Of a stretch of 64,000 nucleotides of DNA, positions 51,851 to 60,971 are shown piece by piece. Source of the stretch: Promethearchaeia archaeon (GTDB taxonomy: Archaea > Asgardarchaeota > Lokiarchaeia > Sigyniarchaeales > SOKP01); the NCBI GenBank assembly GCA_029856045.1, contig JAHQWG010000025.1:1-64000 (forward strand), written 5' to 3'. The position numbers were made by a program, and so were the translations under genes. Position 1 is the stretch's first letter; every line of letters begins with the position of its first letter. The notes beneath the pieces were generated by a model. It was not told the origin of the DNA and searched no databases. It worked only from the letters and a program-made list of their open reading frames with translations.

Positions 51851-53008
51851 ATGGGGAAAAAACCAATTACCGCAAAAAAATCTACCCCTCCGAAAAAAGA
51901 TTCCACTCAGACTAATAAAGAACAAGTAAATAACACCAAAACTCCCGAAAAAAGGAAAATTACTACTAAAGGCTCCATAAACAAAAAGAAATCAACTTCT
52001 ACAAAAAAAAAGGAACCCAAGGAAAAATTAAATTCCTTAAAAATTCTTAAAAAATCTCCATATTTAAAACACTCAACCTCCGTTCAAAAAAATAAAAAAG
52101 TACTTACTTTGAAAGAACTTTTTGAAAATAATCTCGTTGATAAAAAGGAAAATAAAATGGAGATTATTTTAACTGGGCAATATCAAAAAGTAATTGAATT
52201 GATAATGGAAACAGATGCAGCTAATTTAACTCCAATATTGGTTGGGCCACCTGGTGTTGGTAAAACAACATTATGCAGATATTATGCTCAAATAAGGGCT
52301 GAGATAACTGGAAATGATTCTTTTGAATGGTTAACATTTGATGAATCAACTAAACCATCTCATTTAGTAGGTTCTTTTAATCCAGCGATAACAATTCAAA
52401 AGGGATTCTTGTTTGATGCTTTCAATCCCGGTCCACTTACAAAAGCGATGTTGATGGGTGGAGTGTTTCTTGCAAATGAAATTAATAGAGCAACGGAATA
52501 CACTCAAAATTCTTTATTAGAACCATTGGAAGAAAGAATGATTTCTATTCCTCATATTGGACGAATAAAAGCATCACCTGGTTTTTTCTTTATTGGGGCA
52601 ATGAATCCATCGGAATTGGTAGGTACACATCGACTTGGAGAAGCGCTAAAGGATCGTTTTAATGTTTGGATAGAACTTGATTATCCCAAGAAACAGACGG
52701 AGATAAAAATAATCGAGCATAATAACCCATACTTTAAAATTGAAGAGGGTTTATTGGAAAAAATATATTTACTTGTTAATCGAACGCGAACTCACCATCA
52801 GATTCAGATTCCAGCAAGCCTAAGGAGTGGTATTACAATGGCTCGGCTTACTGGTATCAATATCTCAAAAAATCAAAAATTGAATTCAAATAAAATTTTG
52901 GGAGAAGTGGCAAATTATGTTTTAGCTGGATCTATTCAACCTAAACCTGGTATTAAAGCAAAAGATATCGTCAGAAGTATTATTACTCAAGTTATTGGAA
53001 CTTCTTAA
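51851..53008 (+). CDS. MoxR-type AAA+ ATPase (YehL-like)
   Basis: A 385-residue AAA+ ATPase preceded by a lysine-rich, disordered tail (residues 1-85) that could bind nucleic acid or acidic partners. Walker A is VGPPGVGKTTLCR near residue 138, Walker B is VFLANEINRAT, sensor 1 is IGAMNPSE, and the arginine finger is ALKDRFNVW. The C-terminal lid contains RSGITMARLTG. It is the first gene of a three-gene unit with a VWA and a SWIM-finger protein, the same set as Escherichia coli yehL-yehP-yehQ. The function of that set is not established. Confidence 0.85.
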   Translation: MGKKPITAKKSTPPKKDSTQTNKEQVNNTKTPEKRKITTKGSINKKKSTSTKKKEPKEKLNSLKILKKSPYLKHSTSVQKNKKVLTLKELFENNLVDKKENKMEIILTGQYQKVIELIMETDAANLTPILVGPPGVGKTTLCRYYAQIRAEITGNDSFEWLTFDESTKPSHLVGSFNPAITIQKGFLFDAFNPGPLTKAMLMGGVFLANEINRATEYTQNSLLEPLEERMISIPHIGRIKASPGFFFIGAMNPSELVGTHRLGEALKDRFNVWIELDYPKKQTEIKIIEHNNPYFKIEEGLLEKIYLLVNRTRTHHQIQIPASLRSGITMARLTGINISKNQKLNSNKILGEVANYVLAGSIQPKPGIKAKDIVRSIITQVIGTS

Positions 53009-53042
53009 TTAAAAAATTGCAATGATCAAAAAAGGATAAAAA

Positions 53043-55607
53043 ATGGTATTATTTCCTGAAAATCCAGTGACGTTTTCAATTAAATTAATTCGAACGTTAA
53101 GAGATTCCCCGAAATGTTCGAATAAACCTTCACTTCGTCAAGCTATCGCGATTTGTAGACTTATTTTATCGAGATTTATGTATAGAGGTCGTTGTGATAT
53201 TGAAGATTTCGTAGAAATCGCAGTTATAACTAGCCCATTAGAAAATCAGGAATTGGTTAGAAAAATTGCAATAGAACTTTTTACATATAGAGATGATTCA
53301 AAGAAAAACACCATGAAAGATTTATTAGACAATTCTGAATTATTAAGTGATAAAAAAGCTAGCTCACTTATTGACGATGAAATGGATGAATTAAGCGATT
53401 TGGAAAAAGTGTTCGATGATTTAGAATATTTAAAAAATAATTTAGAAGCACTTGAGGATTTAAAATTAGATCAAAAGGAAGATTCAACATTTGATGACCT
53501 ATTTAATAATTACGAGAAATTTTTAGAGGAACAACCGTATAAAACTGCTTTAAATGTTGTAGAAAATAAAGAAACTTTTAACTCTAAAAATTTAAATGAT
53601 TTAAACTCACTCCTTGAACGCGCAAAAGAAATTATAAATGAGAAAATAAATAATTTGGAACCAGAGGATATTGGCGCCGCTAAAAATTTAGAGATGCTAG
53701 ACGAGATAGTTGATAAAGTGAAAAAACCTCAAGAAAAATTAGTTTCAGAATATGCAAAAGATAATGACCTTGAAAAATTTTGTGAATCTTTGGAAGATAT
53801 TTTTCAAAATAATTTTGAAGAGGGATTAAATGCATTAGATTTTGCGTTAAAATCTGAATTATTAGATACCAATTCACAAAAAGATGCTAAGAATGTATTA
53901 GAAAGAAAAATGTCTGAGATGGGTAGAAATGTAAATGATTTATTTAATGCGTCAAAAACTTTGGGGACTAAAATAGATTTAGATGAAAATGAGCTAGGTG
54001 AGATTTTAAAAAATAGTTCTGATTTACCCTTTGAAGAAACTTATCAAAATATTAAGAATTTTGACCAATATTTTGGAGGAAATCTATGCGATCAATATTT
54101 AGACAATTTATCTAATAATATAGCTCAAATTGATAATGATGAAAATATTCGAGATGAATTAATTAAAAACCCAAGTAAAATTCCTGGATGGAGAAAGATG
54201 GTAGATAAACTTATTGATAAAGAGACCGAACAAATTTATAATGATTACCAAAATTCTCCAAGCTTACCTATTCAACTCAAAAATTATGCAGATAATTTAA
54301 TTAAATCACAATTAGATTGTACTGAAATGCATTGTAGAACCCAACTAGGTAATAAAATTTCTGATTTGGTTAACAAAACTGTAGAGTCTTCACCAGATAA
54401 AGAATATTTAAAAAATATTGTAAAAAGTTTTGAAAATATGGGTTATATCCCAGATATTGATGCTATTAAAGAGACTGGGAAAAAATTAAATATGACTGAG
54501 GAAGAAATATTAAACCTAATACAGCCAAATTTTCGATATCTTAAAAAAGAAGTGGAAAGAAACGAAGGTTCTTATGAGGAATATAAAAATCTTATTAATC
54601 ATATAGACCTTAGTCCCTCTCAAGTTAATCAACTAGTTAATTCCGCTGTAGGAGGAGATTCGCCGAATTTGGAAGTACTGACAGCTTTATGTGAAAATCA
54701 TCTTGGAAATGTAATAAATGCTGCAGAAAAACTAGGAGAACAAGCTCTTGAAAATGTTTTATCAGCTATAGGTGCTGGAGGTGGGCTAGATCTCTTAGAA
54801 CAATGGTATTTATCTAGACATAATATTTCACCTAGAGTTAGGAATAAAATAAAGGAATTGATAAGAGAGATAATGATTGATTTGGGTATTAAATGCGCTA
54901 ATTCATTTATTGGAAGTGCAAATGCGGGACCTTTGGTTGAAAATGTTGTCATTCCATATACAATTGGAGATGATTTCGAACTAATTGATTTAGAAGATAC
55001 TATAAATAACTTAATGGAATCGGGAAAAAATGTAGAAATGATTTCTAATGATGATTTTTTAGTTCATAAAACTTCTCAAGGCCTTAGAAATTTGGTACTT
55101 GAATTAGATATTAGTGGAAGTATGTCAGGAGATAAATTAGCTTATATGGCATTATGTGTAGTTATGTTAGTATATGCATTCAAACCTGAAGAAATCGCGT
55201 TAACATTTTTTGAATCTAATACACATAAGCTTAAGGATCTCGACGAAGAAGTAGATATAGAAGAGGTTGTTGATGAATTATTGGAGATTCGTGCACGAGG
55301 TGGAACTTGTATTCATTCTGCGTTAAATTGGGCAAATCTTCAATTTGAAAAGAAAGCTAGATCTAAAGTAAATATCAATATTCTTTTTACAGATGCTGAT
55401 GTTTTCGATTTTTCCAACTCAATGGAAGAGCTCGAAAAATTAAAGGAAAAGGATGTAAGGTTTGTAATGGTAGTTCCTAAATTTGGATATTCTCCAGTTA
55501 TGGCAAAAAAAATGGTTGATGCTGCAGATGGCGTTTTATTGACATTAAATCAGTGGAGAGATTTTCCGAAATTAATCTCTCAAATTATAACAAACCAGAT
55601 GTTGTAA
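53043..55607 (+). CDS. VWA (CoxE-like) protein of the MoxR-VWA-SWIM triad
   Basis: An 854-residue protein. The first 640 residues are acidic and almost wholly helical, with no recognised domain. The C-terminal VWA domain (about 670-850) has the MIDAS motif LELDISGSMSGDK and the later ligands in ARGGTCIHSALNW and LFTDADVFDF. VWA partners of MoxR ATPases are thought to bring a metal-coordinating surface to the ATPase ring. The start ATG follows AAAAAGGATAAAA. It lies 34 bases after the ATPase gene and 15 bases before the SWIM gene. Confidence 0.82.
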   Translation: MVLFPENPVTFSIKLIRTLRDSPKCSNKPSLRQAIAICRLILSRFMYRGRCDIEDFVEIAVITSPLENQELVRKIAIELFTYRDDSKKNTMKDLLDNSELLSDKKASSLIDDEMDELSDLEKVFDDLEYLKNNLEALEDLKLDQKEDSTFDDLFNNYEKFLEEQPYKTALNVVENKETFNSKNLNDLNSLLERAKEIINEKINNLEPEDIGAAKNLEMLDEIVDKVKKPQEKLVSEYAKDNDLEKFCESLEDIFQNNFEEGLNALDFALKSELLDTNSQKDAKNVLERKMSEMGRNVNDLFNASKTLGTKIDLDENELGEILKNSSDLPFEETYQNIKNFDQYFGGNLCDQYLDNLSNNIAQIDNDENIRDELIKNPSKIPGWRKMVDKLIDKETEQIYNDYQNSPSLPIQLKNYADNLIKSQLDCTEMHCRTQLGNKISDLVNKTVESSPDKEYLKNIVKSFENMGYIPDIDAIKETGKKLNMTEEEILNLIQPNFRYLKKEVERNEGSYEEYKNLINHIDLSPSQVNQLVNSAVGGDSPNLEVLTALCENHLGNVINAAEKLGEQALENVLSAIGAGGGLDLLEQWYLSRHNISPRVRNKIKELIREIMIDLGIKCANSFIGSANAGPLVENVVIPYTIGDDFELIDLEDTINNLMESGKNVEMISNDDFLVHKTSQGLRNLVLELDISGSMSGDKLAYMALCVVMLVYAFKPEEIALTFFESNTHKLKDLDEEVDIEEVVDELLEIRARGGTCIHSALNWANLQFEKKARSKVNINILFTDADVFDFSNSMEELEKLKEKDVRFVMVVPKFGYSPVMAKKMVDAADGVLLTLNQWRDFPKLISQIITNQML

Positions 55608-55622
55608 GAATAAGTTCATAAG

Positions 55623-57995
55623 GTGATATTTATTAATCTTAAAAATAATTTGGAAAATATATCCTTGTTTAGAAGTCGAGTAATCGGTGCTCGATTAAGT
55701 AGAGGAAAAAACATTCCCAATAAAAATATTTTAAATTTTAATATTATCACGGAACCACTCATTAACATATTAGCTAATATTCAAGGTTCGGGGGATAATA
55801 TATATGTAATAAATATTTTTGAAGAAGAAGATAAAAATTTTAATATTATTCACGATTGTCCTGATTTTAAGAAAGGAAATAATTATTGCAAGCATATTGT
55901 TAAATTATTTCTTGTTCTAGATAATGAAACTTGTAAAAATATTTGCTCTAATTTTATTCATTTTACATCAGATTTTAACTCAATAAAGAAAAGTAAAGCA
56001 AATAGTTATATAATTAAATCAGAAAATTTAATTAAAGAGTCTAAATACCTTGAAGCAATTAATTATTTAAAGAGTGCTTATGAAGAATCAAAAAATTTTG
56101 AATATATTGAAAAAATTTTAGAAATAGCGAAGAAATTTGATCTGCCAGATCAATTTATTAAATACGTTAAAAAAAAGGATGAGACTGTTCAAAAACATAA
56201 AGAAGTATTTCCAAAATTTATTAATTTAATTTTTAAGAAAATAAATGAATATACATACCAAAATTTTATAGATATATTAATTAGCATACGAGAAATCTTA
56301 ATTAAATTACCAGAAAATGATGCAATTAATATATTAAAAGAAATTAAACTGGATTTATTGAAAGATCCGCTATTTAAATTTATGTTATTATACCAAATTA
56401 GTCCAAGAATTGAAATTAATAAATATTATCCCGAATTATTGAAAGAATTTCAAATTAAAGAAAAAAATGTAGAAAAAATAAACATAAAAACTATTTTGGA
56501 AGGATATTTTTCAAATTTACTTAATGAAGCAATATTAAATATGGAATCCGAAGAAGTAATTGATTCCTTTTTGAAAATTGCTGATATTTTTAGATTTACC
56601 AGTTATACAAGTATTTTAAGAAAAATAAACGATTATAAAAAGAAATTGGAAAAAATCTATTTAGAAGGCTTAAAATTAAAGCATGCATTTATAAGATCTC
56701 TTGTTATTACTAATACTAATACAGACAAACTTAGACAGATAAAGTTTAATTATAGATATAAATATCCTTCATTGATATGGGCGGGTGTTAGGAAGAAACA
56801 AGAAAAACCTTTATTTTTTTTCATATTAGAAAAGTGTGGATTCGATAAACACCATTTACAATATACCCATATCGACAATTTTATTGAAAATTTTCCGGTT
56901 TTTTCGGAAATATTTGATGGTAATAATCCCATTCCTAATAAAATTAGAACTTTTTGGGAGACTGATAAACCAAAAATAACAAATATTATTCATGAGTCCT
57001 TTTTAACTGAATTGGATTTTGAAGTAAATTATGATAACTTAGATAATTACATTTTGATTGAATGGGATTTGGCGCAGAAACCGATTTTGGGAAGTTATAT
57101 TTGTCAATTTTTTGAGGGATATTTAATTCCCGATCAAAACCATCCTTTAACTTACGAGATTAAACCCTTTGATTTAATTCTTTGTGAACATAACCCAATA
57201 ACAATTAAAGGAAATAATGTAAAGGTTTATCAACCAATAAAAAGAGTTAATGTAAAAACAGCAATTGAATTAGTCTATGCAGGTATTAGATTTATTGTTA
57301 ATTATTTGCCATTTAACGTGATACAAGATCTAAAAGATATGAAATTAGATGAAATTGATGCTTATAATCAAGTAAGTAATCAGCTTGCAAATATTTTTAG
57401 TCCAAAAAAAGAACAATTCAAAAATGCATTTAATAATTTTGTTCATAATAAAATTAGCATGGATCTCAATAAGATATATTTGAAAACTATCAAGAAATCC
57501 AATTATAAAGAAAAAGTTCTGAAAATGGTAGGATTTTATCGTTATTCTAAAATCTTTAATGAAAAAGCAGCTTTACAACCGTTTGGATTTAGTAATTTAA
57601 AGAGAAATTCTTTACAAGAGTTAAAAATGGACTTGAAAAAGTTAATCTCAAAAAAACTTACAGACGTAATAAAATTTAAAAAATTTGATCAAATTAATAT
57701 TGAAACTTTAAAAAAATTTTCAGAATTTAAAAAATGGACTGTTGGATTAATATATGAACTCAAACAACAACTTGATGAGTGTAAAATATACCAAATAACT
57801 AAAGAAGAATATGAAATACATGAATTATTCGAAACTTATTATGGGAAAGCGATTATTGGAGGGGATATTATTCTAAATCTTAAAAAAAAAGATGTAGATG
57901 GAAAAAAAAGATATTCAATTTCAAAAAAAGAGCTCTTTAAAATAATTGAAAATTTTAAATTCTTAAAAATCCAACCTCCAGAAATTATTAGCTAA
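55623..57995 (+). CDS. SWIM zinc-finger protein of the MoxR-VWA-SWIM triad
   Basis: A 790-residue protein starting at GTG 55623. The SWIM finger is HDCPDFKKGNNYCKHIVKL, residues about 80-98 (C-x-D, then CxH, a common variant). The rest is a large, lysine-rich, helical protein with TPR-like pairs around residues 130-180 (YIIKSENLIKESKYLEAINY) and an alpha/beta part near 480-560 (IEWDLAQKPILGSYICQFFE). SWIM fingers bind DNA or proteins. The position in the triad matches yehQ-type genes. Only 15 bases separate it from the VWA gene. Confidence 0.75.
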   Translation: MIFINLKNNLENISLFRSRVIGARLSRGKNIPNKNILNFNIITEPLINILANIQGSGDNIYVINIFEEEDKNFNIIHDCPDFKKGNNYCKHIVKLFLVLDNETCKNICSNFIHFTSDFNSIKKSKANSYIIKSENLIKESKYLEAINYLKSAYEESKNFEYIEKILEIAKKFDLPDQFIKYVKKKDETVQKHKEVFPKFINLIFKKINEYTYQNFIDILISIREILIKLPENDAINILKEIKLDLLKDPLFKFMLLYQISPRIEINKYYPELLKEFQIKEKNVEKINIKTILEGYFSNLLNEAILNMESEEVIDSFLKIADIFRFTSYTSILRKINDYKKKLEKIYLEGLKLKHAFIRSLVITNTNTDKLRQIKFNYRYKYPSLIWAGVRKKQEKPLFFFILEKCGFDKHHLQYTHIDNFIENFPVFSEIFDGNNPIPNKIRTFWETDKPKITNIIHESFLTELDFEVNYDNLDNYILIEWDLAQKPILGSYICQFFEGYLIPDQNHPLTYEIKPFDLILCEHNPITIKGNNVKVYQPIKRVNVKTAIELVYAGIRFIVNYLPFNVIQDLKDMKLDEIDAYNQVSNQLANIFSPKKEQFKNAFNNFVHNKISMDLNKIYLKTIKKSNYKEKVLKMVGFYRYSKIFNEKAALQPFGFSNLKRNSLQELKMDLKKLISKKLTDVIKFKKFDQINIETLKKFSEFKKWTVGLIYELKQQLDECKIYQITKEEYEIHELFETYYGKAIIGGDIILNLKKKDVDGKKRYSISKKELFKIIENFKFLKIQPPEIIS

Positions 57996-58144
57996 AATTA
58001 TAGAAGACTTTTGATCATTTTTGAACAAAATAATTTGGTTAAATTAAATTTATTTAGAAAAGTTTTTTATCTGAATTTTTAATACTCCAAATTTTAATAA
58101 GCAACAAAAAATTCTACGAACTATCCAATATTCTGATCTATTAA

Positions 58145-58942
58145 ATGAAAAGAAAAATGTCTGAAACCAAAATATTAATTCCCCGAAGTTCAGGAGGTTC
58201 TTTAAGTGCAATTCATTTTATTACCTCGAACAATTTATTTAAGGATTCAAATAAAAAAGCTCCATTTGTAATAATATGTCATGGATTCACTGGTGATAAA
58301 TATGAGTGGGGTCGCTTTACGAAAACGGCGAATATTTTGAATGATGAAGGATTTGATGCGTTGATTTTTGATTTTTCAGGTTCTGGTGAGAATCAACGAG
58401 AACTCAAATTACTTTCTAAACAAGTGAAAGACCTTGAAGATGTTTACGCATGGGTAAAACAACATGATTATTCTTGGATTGCTATTATTGGTCTTTCCTT
58501 TGGTGCTCTTACTGTATTAAATGCTAATCTTTCTGGAATAAAGACAACTATTTTTTGGGCTCCTGGCTTTAATATTAAGAGAATATTTAAAAATGGAAAT
58601 ATTGAGTTAATTGAAATCTTAAAAAATCTTAGGAAACCTCCACTTAAAATACCTTCCTCAGGTGATAATGAACCTATTTGGTTAGATTACAGTTTTATCG
58701 AAGAGATTTTAAAAATCGATATAAATACACAACTTCGAACATTTACAACTCCAGCATTGATTGTACAAGGAAAGGCTGATACTACTGTTAAGCCCATTTA
58801 TACAAGAGAATCATTTGGATATTTTCCTCGAGATGAACACCATAAAATGATTGAAATTGATAATGCAGGCCATGATTTTAAAGATGAGCATCTTATAGAA
58901 TTTATTAATGCGACCATCGATTGGCTAAAAAAATACTTATAA
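58145..58942 (+). CDS. Alpha/beta hydrolase (esterase/dienelactone hydrolase-like)
   Basis: A 265-residue serine hydrolase. The oxyanion region is VIICHGFTGDKYEW, the nucleophile elbow is GLSFGA (Ser about 119), the acid is in IVQGKADTTV, and the catalytic His is in IDNAGHDFKDEH, so the triad is complete. The lid region (160-190) is short. Similar proteins cleave acyl esters and thioesters or act as acyl-peptidase-like enzymes. It stands alone between the triad and a secreted protein. The start could also be at residue 5. Confidence 0.85.
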   Translation: MKRKMSETKILIPRSSGGSLSAIHFITSNNLFKDSNKKAPFVIICHGFTGDKYEWGRFTKTANILNDEGFDALIFDFSGSGENQRELKLLSKQVKDLEDVYAWVKQHDYSWIAIIGLSFGALTVLNANLSGIKTTIFWAPGFNIKRIFKNGNIELIEILKNLRKPPLKIPSSGDNEPIWLDYSFIEEILKIDINTQLRTFTTPALIVQGKADTTVKPIYTRESFGYFPRDEHHKMIEIDNAGHDFKDEHLIEFINATIDWLKKYL

Positions 58943-59227
58943 CTAAAAAAAATAACGTGATTGAGAATAATTAAAAAAACCCATAAAAACATATAGAATT
59001 AATTTATATTTATTTTGAATCATTCTATCTTTTAAAAGTAAAAACTTCTTTGTGATATTTGCAACAAACTAATTGTTTATAGATTTAATTATAGTATGGT
59101 TCTTTATTTGATTTCTATTCCTTAAAAGATTAATTATATCTTTGATTATTGCTGAATCAAGATTTCATATTGGTTTATCGGCTTAAATTTTTAATGAATC
59201 ATTTGCAAGAGCTCTTGCATAAAATAA

Positions 59228-59818
59228 TTAAGATCTTAATTTAACGAAGATAAATAAACCTATCCCAACAATTGCAACAATTATCCCAATAAGCGGGACT
59301 AATATAAATGTGCGAAAAAAATAAGAATCATACTGAGATGGATCTTGATGCCAATAGAAATATACTTCCATATCTTTTCCTTCAAACCACATTGTACAGT
59401 AGTCTGGGTAATAATCTCCATTATAGAGCATAATTTCATACTCTCTACCTCCCCCTAGCTCATATGTCATAAAACCAATTACACCGTTTCTCTCCTTATG
59501 ACAATAACAGATATTTAAAACATCGCCATCCCCAGGATATTCTAGAAGAAAAACAGAAAAGATTGATTCATTGCCATAATTCGAAAGCCATATATTTACA
59601 GAATCATTTTGATGGTGTTTTATAATTTTGTAATAATTAAATTCCCAATCTTCAGTCCACCAAGTATGATAACAGGTATTATTAGTATCGTCTGAGATCT
59701 TAAAAGGGGGGTATAATAATGCATTATAATCTTGAAAAGTAAAGGCTTCAACATAAACAATAAATGATGTGAGTAGAGGAAAAAATAATAGTGAAATTAA
59801 ACAGATATTTCGTTTCAT
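59228..59818 (-). CDS. Exported protein with C-terminal membrane anchor
   Basis: A 196-residue protein with a clear signal peptide (MKRNICLISLLFFPLLTSFI, cleavage likely after EA at about residue 25) and a C-terminal membrane helix (about 170-190, LVPLIGIIVAIVGIGLFIFV) with a short basic tail. The outer domain is rich in Trp, Tyr and Asn, with four or more cysteines, which may form disulfides. This is a surface protein of unknown role. I see no family. It is divergent from the JAMM gene at 59891, with a 72-base spacer. Confidence 0.65.
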   Translation of the reverse strand: MKRNICLISLLFFPLLTSFIVYVEAFTFQDYNALLYPPFKISDDTNNTCYHTWWTEDWEFNYYKIIKHHQNDSVNIWLSNYGNESIFSVFLLEYPGDGDVLNICYCHKERNGVIGFMTYELGGGREYEIMLYNGDYYPDYCTMWFEGKDMEVYFYWHQDPSQYDSYFFRTFILVPLIGIIVAIVGIGLFIFVKLRS

Positions 59819-59890
59819 TAAATTATTTTTGTTTTTCAGATTTATAATTTATACCATATTTTTTAGGCTGAATTTTTCTTTATATAATTA

Positions 59891-60838
59891 ATGACAGTTA
59901 TTATTCCAAAAAAAGCATATTTAACAATTGTTGCATCAGCAGTTAGATTTGCTAATGCACGAATACCAAAAGATGATTGGTTGGAAGTTAGTGGTGTAGT
60001 AATTGGTAAGAATGTTGGTGATGATGTGTTAATCTCAGCCGTATATCCAATCATGCATCAAGAATTAGATAAGGATGCAGTGATTGATCAATATAAATGG
60101 AAAGATGAAGATTATGAAGCACTGTCTATAATTGATGATGAGGCATTTTCGAGAGAAGAATTCACCGTTGGATGGTTTCATAGTCACCCCGGTTTTAAAG
60201 TAATGATGTCACATATCGATATCAGAACAACATTAAGCTATCAAACAAATAATCCTTTAGCGATTTCATTAGTATTTAACCATATGAGATTAATAAAACA
60301 AATCGAATTGCCTGATAAAAAAGGAGACCCTGATATCCCTTTAGAAAACGATCCGGGTTTTAAAATTTTTCGATTAGATGAAGTAAGAGGAATTGAAGCA
60401 AGTTATCATCCTATCGATTTTAAAATAGAAGGATATGAGAGTATACAACAATTAATTCAAACAACCCAAGCTTTTGTTGTCGATGTAACAAATATACTCC
60501 CTAAAGAAGGCTTAATCGAGTCATATCAGAATCAAGTGAATAAATCAATAGAGGAATTAAATTCTCAATTAATTGGAACAGAGGAATATCTCAAAACACT
60601 TGCAAGAGAGGGAGCAACTTCGAGGATTCCAGAAGTTCTTTTGAACCAAACTAGGGATATAAATAAATTTGTTGAAAGAGTAAATAAAAAAATTGAGAAA
60701 ATGAAAGAATTCTTAGATTACTTAGAGTATAAAGAAAGAGAATTAATTTTACATCAAGTTTTAGACGTAATTAATCAATGGGAACAAAAAGTAGAAAATT
60801 TAGAAACTGATTTACGTGTATTATCTCAGAAATTTTAA
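59891..60838 (+). CDS. JAMM (MPN/Rpn11-like) metalloprotease, copy 3
   Basis: A 315-residue protein whose MPN domain (residues 1-185) has the catalytic Glu in WLEVSGVVIGK and the complete motif GWFHSHPGFKVMMSHID. The tail is a shorter coiled coil than in the tandem copies at 37380-40214, ending LETDLRVLSQKF. The insertion DEDYEALSIIDDEAFSREEF before the motif is its own. It starts leaderless or nearly so. A magnesium-chelatase-like AAA-VWA fusion follows after 133 bases on the same strand, which puts an isopeptidase beside an ATPase with a VWA domain. Confidence 0.85.
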   Translation: MTVIIPKKAYLTIVASAVRFANARIPKDDWLEVSGVVIGKNVGDDVLISAVYPIMHQELDKDAVIDQYKWKDEDYEALSIIDDEAFSREEFTVGWFHSHPGFKVMMSHIDIRTTLSYQTNNPLAISLVFNHMRLIKQIELPDKKGDPDIPLENDPGFKIFRLDEVRGIEASYHPIDFKIEGYESIQQLIQTTQAFVVDVTNILPKEGLIESYQNQVNKSIEELNSQLIGTEEYLKTLAREGATSRIPEVLLNQTRDINKFVERVNKKIEKMKEFLDYLEYKERELILHQVLDVINQWEQKVENLETDLRVLSQKF

Positions 60839-60971
60839 TAAATAAAATGTATATTCGCGTTCTATCTCAACTCTTTCAATGATTATTTGTATGAAAAGTT
60901 ATATAAATTATATGGGTTTTATTTTCTTAATTTAGAAGTTTTTGGACAATTATATAGCTGATTTTAACTAG

